NCBI GenBank assembly: GCA_025201345.1
Contig: JAIXMG010000022.1
Location: forward strand, 310,001 to 374,000
DNA: 64,000 nucleotides
DNA from: Thamnidium elegans
Taxonomy: Eukaryota; Mucoromycota; Mucoromycetes; Mucorales; Mucoraceae
Direction of reading: 5' to 3'
Part shown: in pieces, positions 44,323-56,926 of the stretch
Numbering within the stretch: position 1 is the first letter of the stretch
How the letters are laid out: each line of letters starts with the position of its first letter
Position numbers and translations under genes: made by a program
Notes under the pieces: generated by a model
What the model saw: only the letters and a program-made list of their open reading frames with translations
Databases searched by the model: none
Told to the model about the DNA's origin: nothing

Positions 44323-45899
44323 ATGAATGACAATTCACTTTCAATAAGAATAAAACGTTTACAGCAATACTTGTCTTCTCAATATGTAGACTTTGATTTA
44401 AACTTTACAACAGACCGTTTACAGTCTCTTTACTCTGACTTTTCTAAATTAAAGACGCTTAATCCATATGGCCATGAAGCTAATGTAAACTATTGGCGCG
44501 CAGTTATACTCGATTGTAATTTACACGGTTATTTAACAACAAAAGAGTATAGTTGTTTTATCGACCGAGACGAAATATCAGAATTATTTTATCGACCTAA
44601 CAAAGGTATGCCACTTTGTTTGGATCATGTGATGGTAGGTGCTGATATAAAGACATTTACATTGTATATTTTGTGAGGGTTTAAAAAAATATACACATAC
44701 TTAGGTAGATATGGTTGAAAAGACGCATGATTTATTAACACAACAAGAATTTGAAAAGAGATACCCTTTATCACTTCATACATTGGATTGGATCCGATGG
44801 ATTTATTTCAAGCCCTTTCAATGGCTTATACCTCAAACTTCCTCTCATCTCTATATTGTATTACCTACCATTACAGAGTATGCCAAAATTATTATTCAAC
44901 AACATTATAAAAAGCCACTTTGTAGTTCACTGGATAATTTATTTACATTTAACGAGTTTAAGCAAAGTTATGGCACTATACCATGTTTTCAAGAAACCAT
45001 TATTCAATTAAGTGATTTGGATATTTGGATGATACTAAGATATTTACATCATCATTATGGGGTGGATTTAGCGGAAACAACAAATACGGTTGGGTCAAGC
45101 TCAACTGTGATTAAATTTGCTGATAGAAATGAAGTGGAGCGTGTAAAGGCAAAGATAACAAGTAATGATAAGGCAGTGATTAATTTGAAAATAGCCTGTA
45201 GCATGTTACATAGACAGGTGGATGAGTTACTAGTGAAATCAGAAGAGTAAGTCATTCCTTTATTATTATTTTTATCATTATTGTTTACTTATATCATCAT
45301 CATAATCAACTGTAGATTCTTGTTATTATCAAGGCAGCATTTTAAGAATAGTCGTAAACCACAAGCTGCTTATATGCTAAAGAAAAAGAAACAGATAGAT
45401 GGTATTTTAGATGGTCGATTAAAGACATTAGAGACCATGGAGACTATCCTATTAAAGATTGAAGCATCACAAAATGATTTACAAGTAAGTATACATATAT
45501 ATACCCTAACCCTAAGAAAAAAGATATTAACATTTGTAATATAATAAGGTTGTACGGGCATTTAATATGGGAGCAGACGCATTACGAGTTTTATTAAACG
45601 ACAAAAATTTGAGTTCAATTGATGAAACAATAGAAAAAGTACAAGATAGTTTACAGGATCAAAAACAAGTAGAAGAAGCAATGACAGTTGCAAATCAACA
45701 AGTCATGGATACTTATTTACCTGCTGTAGATGAACAAGAATTGGAACAAGAATTAAATGAACTTGAACAAAAACAAGTTAGTTTAACAAAACCTATTAAT
45801 ACAGAATCAGAACTTTCAAGATTACAAAACGTTCTTTCTACTTTAAATCGCCCTGCTCAACAAATCGTAAAGGATAATCGAACAAGAGAGTTGGCATAA
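44323..45899 (+). CDS. Chm7/CHMP7-type ESCRT-III protein
   Basis: Four exons: 44323-44634, 44705-45246, 45316-45484 and 45549-45899, giving 457 residues. The N-terminal half is a winged-helix-like region (LTTKEYSCFIDRDEISELFY, then GMPLCLDHVM), matching the tandem ESCRT-II-like domain of CHMP7. The C-terminal half is a Snf7-type coiled coil: EVERVKAKITSNDKAVINLK, then QAAYMLKKKKQIDGILDGRL, then LETMETILLKIEASQNDLQ, then AFNMGADALRVLLND and an acidic helical tail. Members recruit ESCRT-III and Vps4 to the inner nuclear membrane and help seal the nuclear envelope. It starts only 61 bases after the Hsp70-like stop, on the same strand. Confidence 0.8.
45504..45515 (+). repeat. Two telomere-like CCCTAA units in an intron
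   Basis: CCCTAACCCTAA lies inside the third intron of the Chm7 gene. Two units can arise by chance, so significance is low. Confidence 0.4.
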
Positions 45900-47025
45900 A
45901 ACCTAAAAAAAAAAAAAAAAAAGTTTGATTTCGAAAAAAAATAATTTTCTCAAAAATAATAATAACTGATGCATTTTTAAAACAAATAAGAAAACCTTTT
46001 TTTTTCTTCTACAAGTCAATCCTTTTTATAGTTGGCTGTTAAACAATGTATATTAATGGTTACGTTGCCATTGACAACTATTATGTCAGGTGCGTCTTTT
46101 TAATTTATTTTTTCACTCGCACTAATCTGTATAATTTTATCTACAATTTTTTTGCAGAACAGCTGTAAGGTATATCTTAGAAATGTCACGGATAAGAGTG
46201 ACATTGGTAGTTTGATATTCCAAGTATTGACGTTTCTTCTTTCAAAGATTTGCCATCATTTTTCAAGATCAATATTTCAGGCTCTTTTAAAAATAAGTAT
46301 ACACGTTAAGGACAATGTGACATTTTTGCCAACCGCCTGCTTAACTTTTATTTTTAAAAGTTGCCCTTTTTTTTTTGGACAATTTAATCCTCTTTAAACA
46401 CAGTATTTTTTTTTTTATTAAGAACAGAATTAAGCTATTGATGATTATACTTTAAAGTAAAGAAAACCTTTTAAGGGTTTGCCTCATTCTAATCCAGACG
46501 CACTTTATAGGTTAACTTCATGAAAAACTGGGGGGGGGGGGTCCTCATTTCACATTTTTTACTACCATGCTCGGTCTAATTCCTGTCTTACATTTTTATT
46601 TAAAATAGTAACTTGATCAGCAGACTATACCGTATCTTAAGCATATTGTTAAACCGTATCGTTTTGTTCTTATCATCACAGAATTATATTTATAAAAACA
46701 TATAAATATTCAGTCAATAAAGTAATAAATTACATGATAAATATATATAGGTATCCTCACATTAGTCCTAATCACAGACTAAGTGTAAATACTCATGTAT
46801 TCCCTGACCTTTATAATGGCTCAAAAGAGTTTGTCTAAATCAAGTAAGGAAAACGTCTGAAAATAAAAATGACTTCGTCCAATGAAGAAATCGTCCGAAA
46901 ATAAAAAACTGATTGGGTTCGATGACACACAGACCAAAAAACATTCCTTTTTTCTTTTTTTGGGTGTATTTTTTTTTTTTTTACACTTTTTTTAACAGTA
47001 AAAAAAAAATAGTAAATAATAGTAA
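45900..47025. other. Intergenic region with poly-G run
   Basis: Spacer between Chm7 and the WNK gene. It holds an uninterrupted run of 12 G at 46530-46541, unusual in such AT-rich DNA, many T-runs, and two similar short pieces near 46850-46905 (CGTC-GAAAATAAAAA). A mini-frame at 46048-46200 with an intron-like gap is not convincing. Confidence 0.45.
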
Positions 47026-49134
47026 ATGTCTTCAGATAACCAACATGTTAGTTTTAGTTCTGATAACTCAACGTATGAGGAACAATCTTCTGAATTAAAT
47101 TACACTAATTATTATGCACCGCTTTCACAAACTTACAATAGTAATGATAATAATATACCCTCAACATTAGAAGAACAACAAAACCATTATACAAATTACC
47201 CAACTCGCACCTCTTTTCAACACAGAATGGATAATTATAATATACCTACTCCCAATGAAATAAATGATGAGTCTGTTTCTCATGACTCTGAAAAAGTAGT
47301 CGAAGTCTCCCCAAACGAACGTTATGTCAAGTTGAATACTTTACTAGGTAAAGGTGCTTATAAAGTAGTTTACAAAGCTATCGATCGTGAAGAAGGATAT
47401 GAAGTTGCTTGGAATACTATGCAAGCTATGCAATCACCCAACAATAAAGATTTGGAACATGAAATTCAAATTCTAAAATCGGTTCGTCATCCCAATATTA
47501 TTGCCTTTCATGATGCTTGGTATGGAGAAAACGAGTTTGTATTTATTACTGAATTAATGACATCTGGTACTTTGCGTGAATATATACGAAAGTTAGCTCC
47601 TTTGCCTAATCTCAAAATTATAAAACGTTGGTCTCGTCAAATTTTGAAAGGTTTAGCTTATTTACATGGGCATAATCCCCCCATTATTCATCGTGACATC
47701 AAATGTGATAACATCTTTATTAACGGTGCTCACGGAGAAGTCAAGATTGGTGATATGGGAACTGCAGAAATGAAATTAGGTAAGAAATATACTGTTATTG
47801 GTACTCCAGAGTTTATGGCCCCAGAAATGTACGAGGAACAGGGTTACAATGAAAAGGTTGATATTTATGCTTTTGGTATGTGTCTTTTGGAAATGGCTAC
47901 GGGTGAATATCCTTACGGCGAATGTAAAAATGCTGCTCAAATTTATAAAAAAGTGTCTGCCGTAAGTTTATATCCTTTTTTGTATTGTTATTTTATTTTA
48001 TTTATGTCTATGAATATATACGCATATTTATATAGGGTGTTAAACCTGCTTGTCTATTAAAAGTACAAAATCCTGAAGTACTCGGTGTGATCGAAAACTG
48101 TCTTAGTAACGAAGACGAAAGAATGTCAGCACAAGAGATACTAGAACATTCATTTTTGGCAGTTGAACCCGATGTTGTATTATTAGCAGCAGATCCCGAT
48201 AATGTTCATTTGACTTTACAAGTAGTATTTAAAGGCATGGATAAGCTATCAGTCAAGTTTGATTTTAATGTTGAAACTGATACAGCCGAGGAAGTAGTTA
48301 GAGAGATGATTGAAGAACAAGTATTACCAGAGAGATATCAACATCATATTACAAAGGAAATTAATCGTATCTTGCGTGATATTGATAAGCCAACTGAATC
48401 AGAACAAGCTGAACAAGTACGTAGGTCGGTTTGGAGAAGAGAGAGCGATATTAGAAATGAGTTAGATCGTACGCGTGAGGAATTAAATCATGCTACTGAT
48501 CGTGTGTTGGAAATTGAACAAAAGTGTGATTCTTTTGAAAGTAGAGCTCGTGCTGCTGAAACAAGATACAGAGATGCCGTTAGAAATTTAAGAGAATTAG
48601 AAGAAATTAAATCTCCTTTAACTGAGGAAGATTTAATAAAGAGACCTATGTTAAGTGAAGCTTTGTCTTCGTTATCTATTCATAGTAGTAATACTTCGAG
48701 TTCTATTCCTCATGGTCTAAACACTCCTGAAGAACGAGAAAAATTAGTATCTCATATACTAGATGGTAAACAGCATGATTTTGTATATATATGTATATAT
48801 TGTGACTAATACACCCATTTTAGAATATTCAGATGATACTGATATCAGTGTATTTGTCACAGATTGTGCTTTAGCGTCACATCGTGGTACAGATAAGGCT
48901 CATGAATGGGCTAGAAAGTTACAAAATCAAGATATCATGACTGTAGGTGACTTACGTGATTTACATGACGAAGATTGGGCAGGTATTGGTTTAACTGTAT
49001 TTGCCTTAAGAGCTTTAAAAAACATGCTGAAAGGAAAGAAATTGGCTGCAGTTCAATTACAACAACAAACTTATCCTGCGTCTCCTCCACCACCTTTAAC
49101 TCAATCCCCTCCACCGCCATCATCTTTGGCTTAA
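47026..49134 (+). CDS. WNK-type (with-no-lysine) protein kinase with SAM domain
   Basis: Three exons (47026-47961, 48036-48765, 48834 region to 49134; the third exon begins at 48824) give 658 residues. A disordered Ser/Asn-rich N-terminus precedes the kinase domain. The glycine loop is GKGAYKVVYKAID, and subdomain II reads YEVAWNTM, so the usual catalytic lysine is Trp, as in WNKs where the lysine lies in the glycine loop. The catalytic loop is HRDIKCDNIFI, the Mg loop is IGDMGTAEM (DMG in place of DFG), and the activation segment is VIGTPEFMAPEMYEE. A CCT/OSR1_C-like domain follows (VVFKGMDKLSVKFDFNVETD), then coiled coil. A C-terminal SAM-like domain has HEWARKLQNQDIMTVGDLRD and GIGLTVFALRALKNML. 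The tail is proline-rich. WNKs act in osmotic and ion-transport signalling. Confidence 0.88.
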
Positions 49135-49366
49135 GTATATACATATCTTTATTCTAATACAAAAAAAAAAAAAAAACTTGAATTATCCATAATTGATGTC
49201 TATTTAATTTTATTTATTTGAATTATTTTGTTTTAAAAAGAGAGAGAGAAAAAAAAGGGTAATGACAAAAATGAAGCATATATTTTAGCAAAAATAAGAT
49301 AAAAAAAGAGGAAAAAAAAAAAGGGATTTCCGTGTTAATAATAAATACAGTGTACACGTTTTTTTT

Positions 49367-50757
49367 TTAATCCATCATCATAATATCATCATCTCTTTCA
49401 AGTACCATTTCATCTCTAGCTTCAGCGTGAACAATTTCACGGCGAACTTCAGGAGTAATACCATTATGATACTTCTTCTTCATTACTTCTAATAAAATAT
49501 CCTTTTGTTCACCAATCAAATCTTGTTTATAACGTTGAACAAAGACCAACATGGATTGATGCCAGAGAACAGGCATTTCACGAGGATCATTCATGAAACG
49601 AGCGAAATGCATGACAAGAGCATCAACAACCTTGAAAGGCAAAGCGTATTTTTTATCGAGTAAGATACGAATAAAGAGAGAATTGGGACCAGTATATTCC
49701 ATTTCAGCTAAACGTAAGATGGCAGCAGAAGAGTGAAGAACAGGAATAGATACCTTTGTAAGGACACTACCAAGAATAGCAGCTTCTTTTAATGTACAGT
49801 TACCAGATTCACATAATGGGAAAAGGATACCCTTAAAGAAAGCAGCAGGCTTATAAAGAGCTTTCTTTAATGCAAGGTAAAGATGATAACTTAATTTCTT
49901 GTTATCTGCAATATCATCACGAACACGATCCAAAAGTACAAGAGAGAAGAATCTTTGAACTTGTCTTGCCTTCAAGTTGGACACAAACATACGGGTGGCT
50001 TCATAAGTAGCGTGAGGAGTCCAGGTCTCGGGTCCTGTGAGATATAAAATTTCTTCCCAATTACCCAAAGAAGGAATAATCTTGAAAGCTTTGGGTAATT
50101 TACCAGACTTATAACGACTTAATAATTGTCCAACCTTTGAGTATACTTCAACAACCTTGGGGTTCATAGAAGGTGATAATTCATCCTCTTTCTCAATAGC
50201 ATTACGTCCTTCAGCTGCGTTCTTTTCATTAATCTTTTCCATAATTAAATCAGCTAAAGTTTTCTTTTCTCTAGGTGCTGAAGGTAAGAACTTGTCTAAA
50301 ATATCGGCATCGGCGGCATCAATTTCGAGTTCCTCATAATCAGCATCTTGATCAATTTCTTCAATTTCCTCTTCATCAATTTCAAATCCTAAAGGAAAGC
50401 TCTTTTTAGTAGTATCTCTTTCCTCTTCGTCTTCGTCAGCCTTTTCAATTTGCTCTTGTTGTTCTCTGGCGATCTTTAAAATTTTCTTTGATAACTTGGC
50501 ATCCAAGTACTCCTACAATTTTTTTAAATAAAAAATAGAATGAGTATACATGTTGGATCTTCTCGAGAGGGGTGGGGAATATAACTAAGCGTTTATTTTA
50601 CCTCACCAGTTTCTTCAGCTCTATTGTTACGATCAACAAACTTTTGACGGGGTGCCTTTTTGACAGTAGTAGTTTCGGGCATTTCAGCTAATTGAACATG
50701 CAAAGGATCGTGACGTTGAGAACGACCTCCCTTGGATTTAGATGCGTCTTTTCCCAT
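49367..50757 (-). CDS. Bystin/Enp1 ribosome biogenesis factor
   Basis: Bystin is needed for 18S rRNA processing and small-subunit export. Two exons. Exon 1 from ATG at 50757 reads MGKDASKSKGGRSQRHDPLH and ends near RAEETGE. Exon 2 begins YLDAKLSKKILKIAREQQEQ and contains a long acidic region. The bystin core follows: SKVGQLLSRYKSGKLPKAFK, then PSLGNWEEILYLTGPETWTP, then ATRMFVSNLKARQVQRFF, then YKPAAFFKGILFPLCESGNC and TLKEAAILGSVL. It ends with an aspartate/methionine tail. Length is about 430 residues, typical for the family. It converges with the WNK gene with about 230 bases between. Confidence 0.95.
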
Positions 50758-51885
50758 GATTTGAATATTTATTTAAGCTTTAGAAAAAAAAAAGTAAAAA
50801 AAAAGGTACTTGTTTTTTTTTCTAGGTGTCAAAAAAAAAAAAAACTTCAAAAAAAAATGAGGCTTGTGACTGTGCTACAGTTTTTTGAGTCGCCCTTGAT
50901 GGCTCACTTCATATAAAAAGTAAAATATATAGGACATGATAAAAGAGTGTTATTTATCTTTGTGAGGAAGAAAAGGTTTTATTGGAGTAGCCAAAACTCC
51001 TTTTGGCTGTCAAATGCAAGGTAATTTCTACGCCTTTGTTGGTACGTGCGCTCTTTACATAAATCTGTAGATCAGTTTTTATGGTTATTAGATAAAACGT
51101 AATAGTCTGTATTTTTTTTTCTGAGACCTGTATCTAGTTGCATATTACTTACTTTAAAACGATAATATAGCCTTAATAGCTGAAACGAAACCAATTTTAC
51201 TTTGGTATAAGTAAAAAGTATTACGGGAATCTTTGTAGGTAAAAAAAACCAAGAATAAAAGGGTGAGCGCTTGACTTTTTTAAGAAAAAATCTATATCCA
51301 CATATACCTGTCAATAACCAAGACGCCTCTTACCTATTAGAGTGTCATAAAAGCTCTCAAACAAAGTTCTACATTCTTGGACTATCCTTGCATAAAAAAG
51401 AGAGCTGTGTAACTGTTAATGATAAAAAATCTTACTTTCCCCGCTATTGCTTAAGTAAATAGAAATGATAATGTGTATCCCTTCTCACCTCTCTCTCTCC
51501 TTTTACTAGTATTGTAGACTTTTATAGATCTCATGGTATAAAAGGCACTTATAGCTGCTCTAGGATAGGCATACTACCGATTCCTTGTACGATACTAGTT
51601 ACAGCTCATCAACAATAGTTTCATCTAGCTAATTTTAACAAATATGTGGTAGGTAGCACCTGCCATGTTACCCAATCAATGGGACTCAAAACGCTGCATT
51701 TTTTTTTTCTTACTAAAAGATCTGAACCCAGTCTACTGTGACCTTTTTTCTGTGACACTTTTTTTTTTCAGAAAAAAAAAAAAAAAAAACCGCCCACACT
51801 CACACACATAAAAACTGCTTTTTCTAAACAGAAAAAGAAAAAAATATTTTTTTTTTGTTATTCTTATTTTAAAAACGTATACAAC
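50758..51885. other. Divergent intergenic region bystin/GMP synthase
   Basis: 1.1 kb promoter region for two growth genes. T/A runs precede the GMP synthase start (51756-51790 and 51840-51858). Small ORFs on both strands lack features. A sequence ACACTCACACACATAAAA lies about 90 bases upstream of the ATG. No gene seen. Confidence 0.5.
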
Positions 51886-53493
51886 ATGGCAACAGATAAC
51901 TTAAAGGAAGTCAGTCAAATGTTTGACACTGTCCTTATTTTGGACTTTGGATCTCAATACTCTCACTTGATTACTCGTCGAGTTCGTGAGTTTGGTGTTT
52001 ATTGTGAACTTTTACCTTGTACACAAAAGATGGCTGATCTCCATTTCAAGCCCAAGGGTATTATTTTATCTGGCTCTCCTTACTCAGTTTATGATAAAGA
52101 CGCACCTCGTGTAGATCCTGCTGTGTTTGATTGTGGAGTGCCTATTTTAGGTGTCTGTTACGGTCTTCAAGAGATGACCAACCTTATGGGCGGTAAGGTT
52201 GAAAGTTGTGATCATCGTGAGTACGGCTATGCTATGCTCAAGTTAAACAAGCATCCTCAAAACCCTATCATGGACGCCCTTTTCAATTCACTTGATGGTG
52301 AGGCCGAAGTTTGGATGTCGCATGGTGATCAAGTCACTTTCGCCGCACCTGGCTTTGAAGTTATTGGTTACACCAACACTGCTCCTTTTGCCGCTGTTGC
52401 TCATAACGAAAAACCATTCTACGGTATTCAATTCCATCCTGAAGTCACTCATACCTCTATTGGTAAGATTGTATTGAAGAACTTTGTCATTGATATCTGT
52501 AAGTGTGATGCCTCTTGGACCATGGAGTCTTTCATCGATAAGGAAATTGCTCGTATTCGTGCTCTTGTTGGTCCTACCGGACGTGTTATCGGCGCTGTTT
52601 CTGGTGGTGTTGATTCTACTGTTGCTGCTAAATTGATGCATGAAGCTATTGGTGATCGTTTCCATGGTATTCTTGTTGATAATGGTGTTATGCGTTTAAA
52701 TGAATGTGCTAACGTCAAGAAGATGTTGGTTGACAAGATGGGTATTAACCTTAAGATTGCTGATGCTTCTGATTTATTCCTTGATCGTCTTAAGGGTGTC
52801 ATTGACCCTGAAACCAAGCGTAAGATTATTGGTAACACATTTATTGAAGTCTTTGAAGCTGAAGCTGCTATCATTGATAAGGAATGTGGCGGTGAAATTG
52901 AATACTTGTTACAAGGTACTTTATACCCTGATGTCATTGAATCCATCTCTTTTAAGGGTCCTTCTGCTACCATCAAGACACATCATAATGTCGGTGGTCT
53001 TTTAGCTGATATGAAGCTCAAGTTAATTGAACCTCTTCGTGAACTCTTCAAGGACGAAGTTCGTAAGTTGGGCTCTCTTTTAGGTCTTGACGATGAATTA
53101 GTATGGCGTCATCCTTTCCCTGGACCAGGTATTGCTATTCGTGTCCTCGGTGAAGTCACTCGTGAACAAGTTCAAATTGCTCGTTTGGCTGATAACATTT
53201 ATATCGAAGAAATCAAGAAGGGTGGTTTCTATCGTCAAATCTCTCAAGCTTATGCAGCTTTACTTAACGTTAAGGCTGTTGGTGTTATGGGTGATAAGCG
53301 TACTTATGAGCAAGTTATTGCTTTAAGAGCTGTCGAAACCACCGATTTCATGACTGCTGATGTCATGACTGGTGCTGAATGGTTTATGACCTTGAAACGT
53401 ATTTCTTCTAGAATTATTAACGAAGTTAAGGGTGTTAACCGTGTTGTATATGATATCAGCTCCAAGCCTCCTGCTACCATTGAATGGGAGTAG
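51886..53493 (+). CDS. GUA1: GMP synthase (glutamine-hydrolysing)
   Basis: Converts XMP, glutamine and ATP to GMP in purine synthesis. Single exon, 535 residues, close to yeast Gua1 (525). The N-terminal class I glutamine amidotransferase domain starts [20 protein letters not shown], has the nucleophile Cys91 in GVCYGLQEM, and the His/Glu pair in FHPEVTHT. The ATP pyrophosphatase domain has the P-loop [19 protein letters not shown], followed by [12 protein letters not shown]. The dimerisation domain includes [18 protein letters not shown] and ends KPPATIEWE. It lacks introns, unlike most neighbours. Codon use is biased, which fits high expression. Confidence 0.98.
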   Translation: MATDNLKEVSQMFDTVLILDFGSQYSHLITRRVREFGVYCELLPCTQKMADLHFKPKGIILSGSPYSVYDKDAPRVDPAVFDCGVPILGVCYGLQEMTNLMGGKVESCDHREYGYAMLKLNKHPQNPIMDALFNSLDGEAEVWMSHGDQVTFAAPGFEVIGYTNTAPFAAVAHNEKPFYGIQFHPEVTHTSIGKIVLKNFVIDICKCDASWTMESFIDKEIARIRALVGPTGRVIGAVSGGVDSTVAAKLMHEAIGDRFHGILVDNGVMRLNECANVKKMLVDKMGINLKIADASDLFLDRLKGVIDPETKRKIIGNTFIEVFEAEAAIIDKECGGEIEYLLQGTLYPDVIESISFKGPSATIKTHHNVGGLLADMKLKLIEPLRELFKDEVRKLGSLLGLDDELVWRHPFPGPGIAIRVLGEVTREQVQIARLADNIYIEEIKKGGFYRQISQAYAALLNVKAVGVMGDKRTYEQVIALRAVETTDFMTADVMTGAEWFMTLKRISSRIINEVKGVNRVVYDISSKPPATIEWE

Positions 53494-53889
53494 ATTTATC
53501 ATTGTTTAATAAGATTGTACAGAAAAGAAAAATAATAAATGTTTATAAGTTGCATAGTGCTTTTTTTTTTTGGGTTACAATGTGTGCGTGTATGTGAGTT
53601 CTATGATAGTTTTCTAATACATATAATATGATTAACAAAATAATGGATAAGGGGAATTCGCTTCTGCTAAAGAAAATTTATCCCTACATATCAAAAATAA
53701 CGATAATTTAGTATTGTCTCGATAACTAGCTAAATATTATTATGTATGCTTTCTTTCAAATGCAAGCCTTTATTTTATTTTACCTAAGTACACAGGTCAA
53801 TTTATTTTTCGAATAAAGGACTTATCCTCAGGCTAGAGACACCTTTGAGTCATTTACGTGATTTAAGTTTAAGTTTATTTCATTGGGAA
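53494..53889. other. Intergenic region after GMP synthase
   Basis: 3' flank of GUA1, AT-rich, no gene seen. It ends at the decayed zinc-finger copy. Confidence 0.45.
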
Positions 53890-54766
53890 ATATATATACA
53901 TATTTATTAGAGTAAACTCTATCACATGAAGTACAATAATTATTTTTGTCGTCAATGTCGGGAATGATATCGCGGCCATGTTTTTTTTATGCGCCAGTCT
54001 AGGTAGCGTGATGTCACGAATCACATATAAATGCACTTTATATGCGTGTCTTTATCCATATACTTTGTCACAGGCTGTACAATGGTTTCCTATTTCATCA
54101 ATAACTGTTATTTCATTACGATTAATAATATTTGAGATTTTTTATATCGTGATAGTTATACATATGAATTCCATAGGAACCCAATGTTTTATATACTCTA
54201 TCACAATCATTACAACATTTATTTAAAACGTCCGCAACAGGTGTTTTCAATGGTTTTGGTTTTGGTTTTGATCCGATAAATGGAATATAAATATTATTTA
54301 GATTAGCCATTTGTCGGCGATAAATTACAGTAGTTGCAAATCATTTACTGCAAATATTACAGTACAGGGTTTTGAGACCGATAGTTGGTGTTTCTTTAGC
54401 TTTGCGGAAGTGTAGTTCGTGATCAATGCATGACTTTTTCACCGCAAAAGTGATATTGCATATACTAGAGTGTCTACTTTGGTTACCAGTTGATAAATCT
54501 ATAAATATATATAGTGAGTATTTGGTTGTATAGAGAATGATTTCCCTCTCTCTTTCTCTGTACATAAATTTCCTTTTCAATACTTGCTACTTTCACTCTT
54601 ACTTATTTCTAAAGAAGGTGATTCAATCTTTAGGGGAATATAATGCGCACTTCAAATATTCTTTGCTGTCAGTTTCTTGCTTAATATAATCTCTAGTTCT
54701 TGGTCTGTCTCTTTTCAAATCACTTTTAAACGTGTTTTTATCTTTTTTTTTGTTTTTTTGTTTCAT
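53890..54766 (-). pseudogene. Decayed zinc-finger gene, copy 3
   Basis: Minus-strand relic of the family at 8563 and 18397. From 54766 it starts with ATGAAACAAAAAAACAAA and keeps TRDYIKQETDSKEYLKCA, then is frameshifted where copy 2 reads PPVKTESPS. Finger 1 has lost its first Cys (HSSIC), finger 2 is followed by a stop, and the internal fingers are deleted. The piece starting MANLNNIYIPFIGSK joins straight to counterparts of the last two fingers (NHCTACDKVYG, NYCTSCDRVYSNK). The upstream flank at about 54820-54840 keeps the shared sequence TATGTGACTGGATCTAG. It is diverged far more than copies 1 and 2, so it is older. Confidence 0.75.
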
Positions 54767-55784
54767 ACCGTTAAATAAAAGGTAAAAGTATTCTTTTTTT
54801 CGTATGAAGTATTTTTATTACGCTAGATCCAGTCACATAAAGTGTCATATAAACTGACTATTTATGTTGTTCGATAGTAAAGCATGCGTTAACACAAATT
54901 TTAAGGTTGTTATATGATTTAAGGTTAATTTTCGGCAGATACTAAAAGAGAAAAGATGGATTTTCCCTGTGTCTATAAAGTGTGTATACTACATCGACTA
55001 ATGCGTATCTACTACAGCAATCGAACTAGAATTGAATTCTATTGTCAATTGAAATAAGCACAGCTTTTTATTTTCATTTCTGGATATATAAATTATCCAT
55101 CGCTTAAAATGGGAGGGGGACCACGGTTAATATTAGCTGAACGTTTTTAAATAAGAGAAAAGGATGAAACACATTTTGTTGTTGTTATTGTTATCATTGA
55201 CTGCATTATCTATACGACCACATTTTTTTTTTGAAAGGGGGTCTGCCCTTGTTGTTCCAAGCCTTTTTTTTATATAAATAGTCAAATATTTATTTTGCTC
55301 GAAACTATGTACGTATGCGAGGTTTCCTAAATTTTGCTTGGCTGTAATCGTCCTCACACGAGTGTGCGTGATATCACCTTGGCAGAAAAAGTAACCAATG
55401 AACGAACTCTGTTTGTTTGTTTTTTAAAATAAGCCGTTTTTCCTGGTTACTTTTTTTTTTTTTTTTTTTTTTGTACCTGTTTAAACGTACAGGTCCACAC
55501 ACATTCGATAAGCGAAATTTGATTCAAATACAATGATTTTTTGGTTCTTTAATTGTAAATATATATGATACAAACATAATATTAAATGCTTTATAATTAA
55601 ATGCAGAATGACAATCGCGCCTAAAATGTGCATTCAGCTTGCGTATTTCGTCATCTTTTTAGGTTTAAGGTGACTTGTTTCCAAATCAAGATATTCTAAA
55701 TTTTTTAATAAAACCAGTAATTTGTTTATTTCTCTTTTTCATTTTCTTTTTATTTATTTACTTACAAAAAAAAAAAAAAAAAAA
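54767..55784. other. Intergenic region
   Basis: AT-rich spacer with a T-run of about 23 near 55450-55472 and a GGGAGGGGGACC patch near 55111. It contains the conserved left flank of the zinc-finger unit at its start and the SH3 gene promoter at its end. No gene seen. Confidence 0.45.
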
Positions 55785-56814
55785 ATGGTTGACCAAAAAG
55801 AAAAGAAGGAAAAAAAGGACAAGAAGGAAAATAAAGAAAAGAAGGATAAAAAGGATAAAAAGGATAAAAAGGACAAAAAGGATAAAAAGAAGAAGATTGA
55901 AGATTTGGGAGAAGCAGTTGACGCAGTTAACTACAAATATACAGACGAATACCTTGACAATGATAGATTCAGACCTGTACCTAATCCCTCATTCAATCCT
56001 GCATTAGCATCACCTCTTACATCTCCAACTCCTTCATTGCGCTCTAGTATTTCTAAAACAGACGAAAAATGGGTTACAGCTTCAAGACGTTCAGGGGAAT
56101 CTGTATCCTTGCGTCAATCAAATTATTCAGAAAACACTCCAACTCCTACTGAGCTTCAGGGCTTTGCTGCTTCCAAATATGTAGCTAGCAACGAATATGC
56201 TCATTTAGACATATCCAAGCACGAGAACACCCATTCTGCTTTTGATCAATTACAAAAGGTTGTCATGGCAGGTGAACCAATTCCTACTCAAATTGTTCCT
56301 GGGCAGCCTCCTAGGCAACAGTCTCAACCTCGTCTGGAACAGTCTCCTTTACAACAAAATGGCCAACCTCGTCTTTTACAAAATAATCAGCAACCACAAC
56401 AGAGAGGAATTACACATCCAGCTCAACAGAAACCTTCTCCGACACGGCCTACCGCTAAGCCTAGATCTCGCCCCGAGCGTCTAGAAGACGGTGCATTTAT
56501 TTTACAGTATTGTAAGGACTGACCCTTTTTTATTAAAAGAAGAAAAAAAATAGAAAACTAAAGCTTTTATTTGTTTATTTATTATAGCACGCGCATTATG
56601 GGATTATACAGCTCAAGTAAGAAAAAAATAAATAGTAATAATTTAATTAGATAATTGAACCCTTTTTTTTTTTTAGATTCCCTCCGAATTATCGTTTAAT
56701 GCCAACGAGAATTTTGCTATTCTTAATAGACAACCAGATGGTTGGTGGTTTGCTGAATTATTATCACAGAAAAAGAGAGGTCTTGTTCCTGGTAATTATA
56801 TGGCACCCAATTAG
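55785..56814 (+). CDS. SH3-domain protein with Lys/Asp-rich N-terminus
   Basis: Three exons (55785-56511, 56588-56616, 56677-56814), 297 residues. The start MVDQKEKKEKKDKKENK begins a run of KKDKKDK units encoded by repeated AAGGATAAA-like triplets. A Ser/Thr/Pro-rich middle follows, then a Gln/Pro-rich segment (GQPPRQQSQPRLEQSPLQQN). The C-terminus is a single SH3 domain split over three exons: RALWDYTAQ, then IPSELSFNANENFAILN, then PDGWWFAELLSQKKRGLVPG and NYMAPN. SH3 hallmarks ALYDY-like (ALWDY), the WW pair and VPGNYM are all present. Likely a cortical actin/endocytic or signalling adaptor. No catalytic domain seen; ligand unknown. Confidence 0.82.
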
Positions 56815-56926
56815 AAAAGAAAAAGAAAAAAAAAACGGCAAAAAAAAAAATCTGTATATTGGTATATCTACTGATTTATATGTATAAAAATAGCATTAAT
56901 GATTATAAATAAATAAAAAAAAAAAA

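Noticed and set aside
2517..45899. Possible functional cluster of ESCRT genes (VPS4 and Chm7)
   Set aside because: They are over 40 kb apart with unrelated genes between, so linkage is coincidental.
46048..46200. Mini-gene of about 33 residues with an intron-like gap
   Set aside because: Could be spliced on paper, but too short and without any support.
52449..52976. 175-residue minus-strand ORF
   Set aside because: Antisense shadow of GMP synthase, kept open by codon bias.
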